From NCBI GenBank assembly GCA_903877095.1, contig CAIRCP010000237.1, forward strand, positions 1-39,100: a stretch of 39,100 nt of DNA. The letters run 5' to 3'. This DNA comes from an uncultured Actinomycetes bacterium (GTDB lineage: Bacteria > Actinomycetota > Actinomycetes > Mycobacteriales > Mycobacteriaceae). Shown one piece after another: positions 15,116 through 23,902 of this stretch (the first letter of the stretch is position 1; each line of letters starts with the position of its first letter). Below the pieces are notes generated by a model that saw only the letters and a list, made by a program, of their open reading frames with translations, was not told where the DNA came from and made no database searches. Position numbers and translations under genes: made by a program.

Positions 15116-18100
15116 ATGGGCGTTGTGGCCGGTATTGGTAATGGTGTGACGGCGCCCGCGGGGCAGGTGGTAGGCCGGGTGGGGGCGCTGGCGATGGCGC
15201 TGGGCATCGGTGCGGCGGTGCTGGCGATGCCGGGGCTGGCTGCCGCTGACAATCGGGGCTCCGGTGGCGCCAGCGGGTCGGCGGATTCCTCGGATTCTTC
15301 TTCTCCCTCGTCTTCCTCATCTTCTTCAGGTGGTGGCTATCGCGGGCCGCACCGGGCGGCGGCGAGCACTCAGGCCGAGCCCGGCGCTGCTCTGACCGCG
15401 GGCGTGGTGACGTCGGCGCCGCAGAGTCGGGGGCGGTGGGCGCCGGGTGCCGGGGATGTCGCGGCGCCGGGGTCGGTGCCCGAGGGTGCCGTTCCGGTGG
15501 CGGTGCCCGAGGGTGCAGTGTCGGTGGCGGTGGTGCCCGCGCCGGCGGCCGCGCAGCACCCGGGGGTGGCGCGGGTGGGCCGCGGCGGCGCCGGGACGGG
15601 CGGTGCGGCGTTGCCTGCGGCCGCGACCGCGCAGACGGTACCGGTGCTGGGCGCTGCGGGTGTCTCCCAGCCGGCTGCGTCGGTGGGGTCGGCCGGGTCG
15701 GCGGGGTTGGTCCCGTCCGCGTCGCAGGCCCCCGCGAGTGGCCAGGCCCCCGGGGCGCTGAGCGTGGTCGGGCCGGCAAGTGTGGCCGCCCCGGTGTCGG
15801 GCGGGTCGGGGACGGCGGCTCCGTCGGTGTTCGCCACCGCGGCACCGAAAGCGACCGCGGCGGTTCCGGGGTGGATCCAGAAGATTGACGACCTCAACCA
15901 GAGCGCGGTCCGCACGATCTTCAACGGCCTGGTCAACTGGGCATCGACGCTTCCGGTCACCAGTGTGACCACCTGGCTGGAGGGTGGCTTGCTGATGGTG
16001 CGCAAGTCGCTGTTCAACCAGACCGCGTCGGTCAGCGCCTACCAGAGCGTGAACCACCCCGAGTTGGTGACCGGCAAGATCGACGTGATCGACCCCGAAG
16101 GAGATGCCTACACCATCGGGGTGTCCGGCGGGCCCAGTCACGGCACCGTCACCCTGGCCCCGACCGATCAGGCCAACGGCATTGGCACCACCAAGTACAC
16201 CTACATCCCCGGGTCGGGCTATACCGGCGCGGATCAGTTCGTCGTGAAGGTCTCCCCGACTACCCCGACGTTCAACCTGCTGCACCCCTTCGGCGCGCTC
16301 AACGACCGGTACTACACGGTGGCCGTCGGTGACGCCGCGGTATCGGCCACCGCGTTGGGATCGAGTGCCAAGGACACCCTGGACACCTCGTTGTTCATGG
16401 ACCACGCCGGGGCCACGGTGACGGTCAAGAAACAGGGCCTGCTGTTCCCGACCTACACCGCGGCGGTCACCCTGTCGGCGGCCAGCGCCGCCCGGGCGTT
16501 CGACTGGATGGATATTCGGGGGCGCACCGGCAGCGTGTCGACGGAAGCGATGCTGACCCAGGACTGGTCGGCCTATACCGCCAAGGCCGCCGAGAACGGG
16601 GTCAAACCCATGCTGGTGTTCAACTACGCCGATGCTGAGGGCGCCGACACCGCGGTCTTGGTCGATGTGGCCAAGGTGGCCAAGAACACCGACGGCTCCT
16701 ACACCTTCACCGGCCACCTCAGCTCCGACGCCCCGGCCCAGGAGGGCCCCGTCGACACGTGGGACTACACCGGCATCGACTACAAACGCGCCTACGAGAA
16801 CTTCCTGAGCGCCTCGGGCCTGAAGGACTGCAAGTCCGGAGCGGTGTGCACCACCGTCTCCGCCGTGGGCATCCTCGGGGCCACCACCTTGTCCCCGAGC
16901 AGCTTCAGCCAAGACGGCGGGCACGACTACCCGCTGCCGAAACTGCCGACGCCGGGCGATGCGTCGGCCACCCAGACCTACCCCGGCGCGATGGGACCGG
17001 GAACAACGAGCGGAAACGGCAACGCGATCTACGGGAACACCAACAGCGGTGACACGCTGCTGACGGCCATGATCCCCTGGGGCGCACAAGGTTCGTTCAT
17101 CACCGCCACCAACCTGGCGCAAACCAGCACGACGAACAACGGGATTTACCTGTACACCGCGAACTCACCGGCAGGAGCGGCACCCACATGGGCGCCGGCG
17201 CAACTGATCGGCAACGGGTGGAACGCCGCGGTCAATGTCATGGCGGAGTACGACCAGGTGGTTACCGACGCCAACGGTAACCCGATTCCGGTCTCCTTCA
17301 CCGGAAGTGCCAGCAACAGTGCCACCTACACACTCACCGGGAGCATCAGCGCCCCCGGCACCACGCCCGCGGCGTTCACCGGCAACATCAGCGGCAGCAC
17401 GCTGGATGTGACCGGCGTCACCAGCGGCACCATCAATACCGGTGACTACGTCGTCGGCGGCCCGGCGAACAACACCTATATCACCTCGTTCGGCACCGGG
17501 ACCGGCGGGATCGGCACCTACTCGGTGAGCCCGTACCAGACCTGGCCGTCGGGCGGTCAAACCGGCTCGATGACCTCCGGCCAGGGCGGCTCCACCCTGC
17601 AGATCACCCTGCCGTCGAACGCCGAATTCGACCCGGCAAGCCTTGTGGGGCAATCGGTGAGCGGGCCCGATGTCGCGCCGGGCACCGTCATCACGGGCTA
17701 CACGGGGCAAAGCGGGAGCACCGCCACCTACACCGTGAACACCTACGATCTGGTGGCCCCCGAACCCCTCACCGTGACCGTCGCCGGCAACCTGCTGACG
17801 CTGTCGCTGGCCAACGCCATCGACGCCGCGAGCTTGATCGGCCAGACGATCACCGGGACCGGAATCCCCGACAACACCGTCATCACCGGGTTCGTGACCC
17901 AGGACAGCAGTACCGTCACCCTCACGATCAACAACGCGGCGTCGGTACCCACCGGCTCCACCATCACGACGCCCAACATCTATCAGCAGCAACCCGGCCT
18001 CGTCGTCGCGCTGAGCGACGGGTCGGTGCAGTACTGGAACGGTGGCGGATGCAGCCAAACAGCCCAGGGCTGCGACGGGTCCGTCCAATCGCAGGGTGTC

Positions 18101-20614
18101 GGGTCGGGCTGGACGCAACTGCAACCCTCCGGAGCCAATGGATTCGGCTTTGCTACGGGTGCTGCCGCCAACACCCTGGCCATGTTGCCGGACGGCCAGG
18201 GTTTCGCCGTCGGCCTCAGTGATGGGTCGGTGTATGGCTGGCAAAGTCACATCCTCCCGGACGGCACGATCGTGCCGGGGACGGGCACGAGCAGCAGCTG
18301 CTCGAGCAGCAATGTCGGGAGTTGCTGGATACAACTTCACGACAATGGGTGGGGCTCGGGGGTCAGCGCCATGATTCCCTCGGGGCAAAGCGGCTTGATC
18401 GTCGGGTTGTCCGATGGGTCGGTGGAGCAATGGAACGGCAGCGGCTGGATGCAACTCCACGACAACGGGTGGGGCTCAGCGGTGCAGACCCTGCTTCCCT
18501 ACGACCAGACCACCTTGGTCGGCGCCATCACGGGCGCTGTCGTCGTCGCCGACACCACCACGGGGGTCATCTCGCAGCCGTCCTACGCAGCGACGCTGCA
18601 GGCCGACTCGGCCGTCCTGGCGGCATCGACCAGTAACTGCCAGTCGTCCTACGACTCGGGGTCGGGCACGGGATGCGGTGGCTATGTGCTCACCGTGCAG
18701 CAGGTTGCCGGCAACCCGATCACGGTCGGTCAGACGCTGTACGGGGGGGCCGGCCTGGCGTCGGGGACGACGATCGTCCAGCAGGTCAGCGACGACGCCG
18801 GGAATCTGTGTTCGGACTCGTGCGCCGAGGGGGGCGCCGGGGTCTACCTGGTGAACACCTCCCAGTTGGTGGCCCCGGGCACCCCGATGAGCGCGTCGGA
18901 TGGAACCGGTTTCATCGTCGGGCTGGCCAGTGGTTCGGTGCAGCAGTACAAGCCCGACACCGCCCAGTGGGAGCAACTGCAGGGCACCGAATGGGAAACT
19001 GCGGTGAACACCATGATCCCGTGGCGGGACGGTTTCGCCGTGAGCCTGGCCAATGGCGCGACCTTCTACTGGAGCCCGTCGAACAACCCGGGCAACAACA
19101 ACCCCAACAATTCCAACGCCCTGAATTACGCCGGGTCCACGGTCACCTCGCAGAACACTCAAGGATCCGGCTGGTCGCAACTCCACGACACCGGCTGGGG
19201 CAACCCGGCGACCGCGATGGTGCCCGTGGGGGACGGCTTCGCGCTCGGACTCGGCACGCAGTCCGGCAAGTACAACGGGGCCACCGAGCTGTTCATCGGT
19301 TTCGGCTCGTCCTCGTCCTCGACCACGTCGGCGTTCGGCTTCGAGCCGGGCTCCAACGGGCCGCAGGCCATCACGGCGACTAATGGTTTCACGCAGATCG
19401 CTTCCCAAAATGCCCTCTCGGGGGACAGCCAATGGGGCACCGTGCAGCAGATGATTCCGATCACCGGGTACGTCACCGACTCCGCGGGCAACGTGGTGCA
19501 AGGCGTCACCCTGGTCGAGGGCCTGACCAACAACGGGATTTACGCCTGGCAAGGGGGCAATATCGACACCTCCACGACGACGTGGACGACGCTCCAATCG
19601 CCTGGGACGGGCGGAAAACCCGTCCTCACCAAGACCCAACTCGCAAACGCGTGGACGTATGGCAACGCGACGAGTTCGAACACCGGCTGGGGCGATTCCG
19701 GCGGGGTGGGGGCCACCTACGTCTCGGCGAATGGCTCGACCCCCGCGTCCGGTGATCCCGTCTTCGGGCTGTCGACAAACCAGGCGTGGTGCGGCACCGG
19801 TTGCAACAGTCACGGCGACTACTCACCGCTGGTCTTTAACCAGCAATTCGGCAACGACGGGGTCATCTACTCCTGGGGGATCGGCGGGACGAACAACAAC
19901 GATGTGGTCACCGACGTCAACCTGTCGTCGGTCACCTACGGCTACGTGTTCTATCCCAACGGCTTCATCGACAAGTTCCGGCCGAGCAAGTATTCGGTCG
20001 GCATGCTGGCTGCTTTCCAGGGCGGCCCGTCGGTGACGGTCAACAACACCACCGCGACGTACACCCAGAGCTTTACCGGCCCCCAGACCGGGAGTTACGA
20101 CGCCACCCCGGTCGGGACGTTCGCGGTCAATGTCGGCTTCAACGCAGCGATGAACGAAACGGTCGGACTGACCAACGTCACCAATCCCGTGGCCTACGCC
20201 TACTACATTCCGGGACTGCTCTACACCTGGAACGTCAATGGCGACCGCCACACGAGCAGCCTGAGTTTCAACTGGTACGACGACGTGGGCTACGACTCGA
20301 ACATCGGCGGCACGGCCAGCATCACGCCCACGGTGACGCCGTACATCGAGACAACTTACGGCCTGTTCACCCCCCCGAGCACCCCGATCATCGGCGAATG
20401 GTCGGTGTTCGACCTGGGCCTGGGCTACCAGAATCCGGTGAGTTTCACCCTGACGGGAACGGTCAATCCCGATGATGTGTCCATGTCGGTCACCTCGCAG
20501 GGCTTCATGACCACCAAAGCAGGGTTCCTTCCGAACATGACCAAGCTGCTCTCCTGGAGCGACAAGTTCCAGGTCTACAGCGTGACCGACCAGCTGTACT
20601 CGGCGTCGGTCTGA
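15116..20614 (+). CDS. giant secreted protein with Ig-like domain and interrupted beta-propeller
   Basis: The predicted protein is about 1832 aa. The ATG at 15116 has GGAG 8 nt upstream; an in-frame ATG at 15059 (no Shine-Dalgarno) would add 19 residues. The signal peptide ends near AMPGLAAA (about residue 44). Residues about 50-250 are low complexity, first Ser-rich, then Ala/Gly/Pro/Val with a repeated VPEGAV. A bacterial Ig/cadherin-like domain lies at about 300-385 (IDVIDPEGDAYTIGVSGGPS to GYTGADQFVVKV). A globular region follows to about 640. About seven or eight propeller-like repeats then appear, with core W-QLHDNGWGSAV-MIP--GF-VGLSDGSV-YWN. Inserted modules (about 720-955 and 1160-1260) resemble GTGTGG-GTYSVS modules of adhesins and phage tails. 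The C-terminus (about 1640-1832) is beta-rich and not recognised. Its function is unknown; surface adhesion or binding is plausible. Confidence 0.85.
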   Translation: MGVVAGIGNGVTAPAGQVVGRVGALAMALGIGAAVLAMPGLAAADNRGSGGASGSADSSDSSSPSSSSSSSGGGYRGPHRAAASTQAEPGAALTAGVVTSAPQSRGRWAPGAGDVAAPGSVPEGAVPVAVPEGAVSVAVVPAPAAAQHPGVARVGRGGAGTGGAALPAAATAQTVPVLGAAGVSQPAASVGSAGSAGLVPSASQAPASGQAPGALSVVGPASVAAPVSGGSGTAAPSVFATAAPKATAAVPGWIQKIDDLNQSAVRTIFNGLVNWASTLPVTSVTTWLEGGLLMVRKSLFNQTASVSAYQSVNHPELVTGKIDVIDPEGDAYTIGVSGGPSHGTVTLAPTDQANGIGTTKYTYIPGSGYTGADQFVVKVSPTTPTFNLLHPFGALNDRYYTVAVGDAAVSATALGSSAKDTLDTSLFMDHAGATVTVKKQGLLFPTYTAAVTLSAASAARAFDWMDIRGRTGSVSTEAMLTQDWSAYTAKAAENGVKPMLVFNYADAEGADTAVLVDVAKVAKNTDGSYTFTGHLSSDAPAQEGPVDTWDYTGIDYKRAYENFLSASGLKDCKSGAVCTTVSAVGILGATTLSPSSFSQDGGHDYPLPKLPTPGDASATQTYPGAMGPGTTSGNGNAIYGNTNSGDTLLTAMIPWGAQGSFITATNLAQTSTTNNGIYLYTANSPAGAAPTWAPAQLIGNGWNAAVNVMAEYDQVVTDANGNPIPVSFTGSASNSATYTLTGSISAPGTTPAAFTGNISGSTLDVTGVTSGTINTGDYVVGGPANNTYITSFGTGTGGIGTYSVSPYQTWPSGGQTGSMTSGQGGSTLQITLPSNAEFDPASLVGQSVSGPDVAPGTVITGYTGQSGSTATYTVNTYDLVAPEPLTVTVAGNLLTLSLANAIDAASLIGQTITGTGIPDNTVITGFVTQDSSTVTLTINNAASVPTGSTITTPNIYQQQPGLVVALSDGSVQYWNGGGCSQTAQGCDGSVQSQGVGSGWTQLQPSGANGFGFATGAAANTLAMLPDGQGFAVGLSDGSVYGWQSHILPDGTIVPGTGTSSSCSSSNVGSCWIQLHDNGWGSGVSAMIPSGQSGLIVGLSDGSVEQWNGSGWMQLHDNGWGSAVQTLLPYDQTTLVGAITGAVVVADTTTGVISQPSYAATLQADSAVLAASTSNCQSSYDSGSGTGCGGYVLTVQQVAGNPITVGQTLYGGAGLASGTTIVQQVSDDAGNLCSDSCAEGGAGVYLVNTSQLVAPGTPMSASDGTGFIVGLASGSVQQYKPDTAQWEQLQGTEWETAVNTMIPWRDGFAVSLANGATFYWSPSNNPGNNNPNNSNALNYAGSTVTSQNTQGSGWSQLHDTGWGNPATAMVPVGDGFALGLGTQSGKYNGATELFIGFGSSSSSTTSAFGFEPGSNGPQAITATNGFTQIASQNALSGDSQWGTVQQMIPITGYVTDSAGNVVQGVTLVEGLTNNGIYAWQGGNIDTSTTTWTTLQSPGTGGKPVLTKTQLANAWTYGNATSSNTGWGDSGGVGATYVSANGSTPASGDPVFGLSTNQAWCGTGCNSHGDYSPLVFNQQFGNDGVIYSWGIGGTNNNDVVTDVNLSSVTYGYVFYPNGFIDKFRPSKYSVGMLAAFQGGPSVTVNNTTATYTQSFTGPQTGSYDATPVGTFAVNVGFNAAMNETVGLTNVTNPVAYAYYIPGLLYTWNVNGDRHTSSLSFNWYDDVGYDSNIGGTASITPTVTPYIETTYGLFTPPSTPIIGEWSVFDLGLGYQNPVSFTLTGTVNPDDVSMSVTSQGFMTTKAGFLPNMTKLLSWSDKFQVYSVTDQLYSASV
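17281..17985 (+). other. adhesin/phage-tail-like repeat modules inserted in the giant protein
   Basis: This part of the giant gene encodes two or three consecutive modules of the type L-VT-V-SG-I--GD-V-G-----T-I--FGTGTGG-GTYSVS, with GQSVSGPDVAPGTVITGY and GQTITGTGIPDNTVITGF as later copies. Such modules are common in bacterial adhesins and phage structural proteins. They separate the first propeller-like repeat from the rest. A diverged Cys-containing copy lies at about 18593-18900. Confidence 0.55.
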
Positions 20615-20680
20615 CCATCGGGAACGGCGCGGCGGTCGTCGCGTCGAGCACCGCAAGGATGATGCCCGCGACCGCCCCGG

Positions 20681-21268
20681 TCAGCCTGCCGACGAACCGC
20701 CGCCGACCTCCGCCGCCAGCGGAGGCGGAGGGGGCGCAACCGAAGTCGGGGCCGGTGCCGCCGACGGTGCGGGGGCGGACGCCGGGGCCGGTGCCGCCGA
20801 CGGCGCGGCGGTCTTCAGTCCGGGTGTCACCGCCGTCGACGGCTTGGAACTGGCCGCCGCCTTCACGCCGTGGAAGTCCGTCCAGGTCTCGGTGCGGTAG
20901 GTGTCACCATTCGCGGTGACACTCAAGGCCGTCGGCGTGATGGTGTACTTCACACCGTCGTTCTCGACGGCGTAGGAGTCCGACGACGTCTGCTTTGCCG
21001 CTGCGACCAACTTGGCGCCGTCGCTGACCCGCACGCCGCGGTACTCGTAGCCCGAGGCGGTCTTGCAGATCGCCACCCGCGAGGTCTTCGTCGACCCGAA
21101 AAGCACTGCGGTGTCGGGTGCGGTGCAGCGCGCGGTGGATTCGAGGTAGCCGCTGGTGTCGGACGGCGGGACAGCCGTCGGTGCGGCCATCGCCAGGGGG
21201 ACACCGATCGCCACCGCTGCAGCGGCAGCGGCAGCAGCCAAGCCGGAGGTGCGCAACATGGATCTCAT
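20681..21268 (-). CDS. secreted protein of unknown function with Ala/Pro-rich C-terminus
   Basis: The product is about 195 aa with a clear signal peptide (MLRTSGLAAAAAAAAVAIGV to LAMA). A globular part of about 110 residues with two cysteines (TARCTAPDTAV and VAICKTASGYEYRGVRVSDG) follows; these could form a disulfide. The C-terminal 60 residues are Ala/Pro/Ser repeats (APAPSAAPAP type) ending in polyproline, typical of wall-spanning segments. The start could be GTG 21277 or ATG 21268; the latter is chosen because it gives a compact signal peptide. It converges with the giant gene, 66 bp apart. No family was recognised. Confidence 0.75.
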   Translation of the reverse strand: MRSMLRTSGLAAAAAAAAVAIGVPLAMAAPTAVPPSDTSGYLESTARCTAPDTAVLFGSTKTSRVAICKTASGYEYRGVRVSDGAKLVAAAKQTSSDSYAVENDGVKYTITPTALSVTANGDTYRTETWTDFHGVKAAASSKPSTAVTPGLKTAAPSAAPAPASAPAPSAAPAPTSVAPPPPPLAAEVGGGSSAG

Positions 21269-21333
21269 TGCATCCACGAGACCATAGGAGAGTATGGGCG
21301 GGCCAGGGTCGATGCCGACCTAGAACCCAATCG

Positions 21334-22479
21334 TTAGGCGCCCGAGATCGTTTCGGGTACCCAGTGCCCGCCGAACAGCACGCCCGACACGGCGAGGTCG
21401 CCGTCGAGCATCACCAGGTCCGCCGGTGCTCCCGGCCGCAGCTCCGGGCTGGGAAGGCCCAGTGCGCGAGCCGGATTCACCGACGACTGGCGAACCGCCA
21501 ACTGCCATGCGGCATCTCGCGGCAGGTCGCTGTTGAGCACCGCGAATCGGAACAGCCGGTCCATGGTGGCCGTGGAACCGGCGATGGTGTCGGTGCCGGC
21601 CAGATGAGCGACGCCGTCGGACACCTCGACGGCCAGCGGACCGATCCGGTATGCGCCGTCGGCCATTCCGGCCGCCGCCATCGCATCGGTGACCAGCGAT
21701 ACCCGGTCGGGCCCGACGCTGCGGGTGACGTGGCGGTACAGGCCGGCATCGACGTGCACGCCGTCGGTGATCACCTCCACGGTCACCCGCGGGTCCTCCA
21801 GCAGGGCGATCACCGGCCCGGGCTCGCGGTGGTGGATCGGGCGCATGGCGTTGAACAGGTGCGTTGCCACCGTGGCGCCGGCGTCGACGGCCGCGCGGGT
21901 CTGGGCGTAGGTGGCCTCGGTGTGGCCGACGGCCGCCACCGCCCCGGCGTCGACGACCTGGCGGATCGCGTCCAGTCCGCCGGTGCGCTCCGGGGCCAGC
22001 GTCACCATCCGGATCGTGCCGTCACTCGCGGCGAACACCCGCCGGATCTCGTCGGGGTCGGGGTCGCGCAGCAGCGCCGGATCGTGGGCGCCGCAGCGCT
22101 CCCGGGCCAGCCAGGGCCCCTCGAGGTGAATCCCGGCGATCAGCCCGGCCCGCACCTGTTCGGCAAGTTCGCTGACCTGCCGAAGCAGGTCGTCGGGCGC
22201 CTCGGTGACCAGCGACGCCACCAGGGTGGTGGTGCCGTGCCGGCGGTGCAGTGCCACCGCTTCGGCGGTCTGCGAGGCATGCGAGAAAGCCCCGCCCCCA
22301 CCGCCGTGCACGTGGGTGTCGACGAAGCCCGGCACCACCGTCGCGTCGGGGAACTCCCGGTCGGCGGCCCGCGGCGGAGACCCGGCGCCCAGCGCGACGA
22401 TGCTGCCGCCGGACACCTCGATCCACCCGGGCCGCAATATCTCCGAACCGGTGCACACCGCACCGGCGCTGAGCAGCAC
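21334..22479 (-). CDS. nagA: N-acetylglucosamine-6-phosphate deacetylase
   Basis: The 381-aa amidohydrolase-fold enzyme converts GlcNAc-6-phosphate to glucosamine-6-phosphate and acetate in the cytosol. Family motifs are present in order: PGFVDTHVHGGGGGAFSH, the metal-binding glutamate in GIHLEGPWL, VAAVGHTEATY, ATHLFNAMRPIHHREPG, and catalytic aspartate in SLVTDAMAAAGM. The GTG at 22479 begins directly after the TAG of nagB with no intervening base, so the two are translationally coupled. It forms an operon with nagB and a PTS IIA gene and feeds the next step of the pathway. Confidence 0.95.
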   Translation of the reverse strand: MLLSAGAVCTGSEILRPGWIEVSGGSIVALGAGSPPRAADREFPDATVVPGFVDTHVHGGGGGAFSHASQTAEAVALHRRHGTTTLVASLVTEAPDDLLRQVSELAEQVRAGLIAGIHLEGPWLARERCGAHDPALLRDPDPDEIRRVFAASDGTIRMVTLAPERTGGLDAIRQVVDAGAVAAVGHTEATYAQTRAAVDAGATVATHLFNAMRPIHHREPGPVIALLEDPRVTVEVITDGVHVDAGLYRHVTRSVGPDRVSLVTDAMAAAGMADGAYRIGPLAVEVSDGVAHLAGTDTIAGSTATMDRLFRFAVLNSDLPRDAAWQLAVRQSSVNPARALGLPSPELRPGAPADLVMLDGDLAVSGVLFGGHWVPETISGA

Positions 22480-23265
22480 CTAGACGCCCTGCCAGTCGGG
22501 CTTGGACGCGTAGGTCTCCCGGTAGTAGTCGGCCAGTTGCAGCCGCTGCGCCGCTGCGCCGTCGACAAGCACCGTGACGTGCGGGTGGTGTTGCAGGATG
22601 CTGCCCGGCCACATCGCGGTGACTGCGCCTTCGGCCATGTGGTGCACCGCCTCGGCTTTGGCTCGGCCGGTGGCCACCAGCAGCACATGCCGGGAGTCCA
22701 TGATGGTGCCCAGCCCCTGGGTCAGGCAGTGCGTCGGCACCGCGTCGATATCGCCGTCGAAGAACCGGGCGTTGTCCACCCGGGTCTGGCGGGTGAGCGT
22801 CTTGATCCGGGTGCGTGACGCCAGCGACGAGCCGGGCTCGTTGAAGCCGATGTGCCCGTCGGTGCCGATCCCGAGGATCTGCAGATCCACCCCGCCGGCA
22901 TCCCGGATGGCGTGGTCGTAGGCGACACAGGACGCCGGGATGTCGGCGGCCAGGCCGTCGGGGCCCTGCACGGCGCCGGGGGCGAAGTCGACGCGGGAGA
23001 CGAACGTCGTGTTGATGACGTTGCGGTAGGTCTCCGGGTGCTCGGCGGGCAGCCCCACGTACTCGTCGAGGGTGAAACCGCGGGCCTGCTTGAACGAAAC
23101 TCGCCCCGCCTCGTAGCGGGCGGCGAGTGCGTCGTAGATGGACAGCGGTGACGAGCCGGTGGCCAGGCCCAGCACCGCATCGGGCTTGCCGGCCAAAAGC
23201 GTCTCGAACACGTCGGCGCCGACCTCGCCGATCTCCTCGGCATCCCGCAGGATGATGACTTCCAC
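22480..23265 (-). CDS. nagB: glucosamine-6-phosphate deaminase
   Basis: The 261-aa enzyme converts glucosamine-6-phosphate to fructose-6-phosphate and ammonia. Typical motifs are visible: VLGLATGSSPLSIYDAL (phosphate loop), FTLDEYVGLPAEHPETYR with the catalytic aspartate, LGIGTDGHIGFNEPGSS with the catalytic Asp/His region, and TQGLGTIMDSRHVLLVATG. Length is normal for the family. The GTG at 23265 is supported by similarity at the N-terminus (MEVIILRDAEEIG). It lies 16 bp after the IIA gene and directly before nagA, giving a IIA-nagB-nagA operon. Confidence 0.96.
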   Translation of the reverse strand: MEVIILRDAEEIGEVGADVFETLLAGKPDAVLGLATGSSPLSIYDALAARYEAGRVSFKQARGFTLDEYVGLPAEHPETYRNVINTTFVSRVDFAPGAVQGPDGLAADIPASCVAYDHAIRDAGGVDLQILGIGTDGHIGFNEPGSSLASRTRIKTLTRQTRVDNARFFDGDIDAVPTHCLTQGLGTIMDSRHVLLVATGRAKAEAVHHMAEGAVTAMWPGSILQHHPHVTVLVDGAAAQRLQLADYYRETYASKPDWQGV

Positions 23266-23281
23266 TTGTTACCGTCCGCTT

Positions 23282-23752
23282 CTACTTGTTCGCCGTGAAA
23301 AGGTGCGCGCAGCAATCGATCCGCGCTCCGGTGCTGACCGCCTCGGTGAGGTCGATGTTGCCCGGATCGCGCTCGTCCATCACCACTACCGGTACCACCG
23401 GCGAGAATCCGGCGGCGACGATGGCCGGGACGTCGTAGATGATCACCGGCTGCCCGGCTTCGACTGTGTCGCCCTGGGCGGCCTGGGCGGTGAAGCCCTG
23501 CCCGTTGAGCGTCACGGTGTCCAGGCCCAGATGCACGAGAACACCGACGCCGTCGGGCGTCATGATCACGTAGGCGTGCGGGAGCAGTTTGAGGATCTTG
23601 CCGCTCACCGGTGCGACGGCGTAGATCACCTCATGCGGCGGATCGACGGCGGCCCCGTGCCCCACCATGCCGCCGGAGAACACCGGATCGGGGACGTCGG
23701 CGAGGGGTATCGCGCGGCCCTCGACGGGCGCGAAGACCGGGGTCTGGCTCAC
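23282..23752 (-). CDS. PTS sugar-specific EIIA component (Crr/IIA-Glc type)
   Basis: The 156-aa phosphocarrier has the IIA-Glc fold. The GTG at 23752 is preceded by AAAGGAGG, a near-perfect Shine-Dalgarno, which decides against longer forms. The two active-site histidines are visible: H59 in KLLPHAYVIMTPDGV and phosphorylated H74 in VLVHLGLDTVTLNG. It receives phosphate from HPr and passes it to the IIB domain of the divergent GlcNAc permease, which lacks its own IIA domain. It is first in the operon with nagB and nagA. Confidence 0.93.
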   Translation of the reverse strand: MSQTPVFAPVEGRAIPLADVPDPVFSGGMVGHGAAVDPPHEVIYAVAPVSGKILKLLPHAYVIMTPDGVGVLVHLGLDTVTLNGQGFTAQAAQGDTVEAGQPVIIYDVPAIVAAGFSPVVPVVVMDERDPGNIDLTEAVSTGARIDCCAHLFTANK

Positions 23753-23902
23753 GGGAGCCTCCTTTGCGGGTGGTTTGTGGGCACGGCTCGCTTCCCGGCA
23801 AGGATAGAGATCCACACGTGCCCGGGAGGTCAAATCCGGTTCTCCCGCCCGGCGGGCGTCTAAGCTTCCGCTGAGCTGCGATTTAGGAAGGGCCGGGCCC
23901 AG

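Noticed and set aside
17281..19540. Repeated segments in the giant gene considered as a CRISPR or DNA repeat array
   Set aside because: Repeats are diverged at DNA level, in frame and irregularly spaced; they are protein repeats.
15326..19813. Several long minus-strand open frames (about 430-600 codons) opposite the giant gene
   Set aside because: They lack start signals and recognisable domains, and mirror a plus-strand gene with a signal peptide and conserved repeats.
21118..22818. 566-codon plus-strand open frame opposite nagA/nagB
   Set aside because: It is antisense to two confidently identified enzymes and has an Arg/Gly/His-rich artefact composition.
23753..23902. Search for a DasR/NagR (dre) operator between the IIA and permease genes
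   Set aside because: No TGGTCTAGACCA-like palindrome was seen; only GGGCACG/CGTGCCC arms far apart, too distant for a simple operator.
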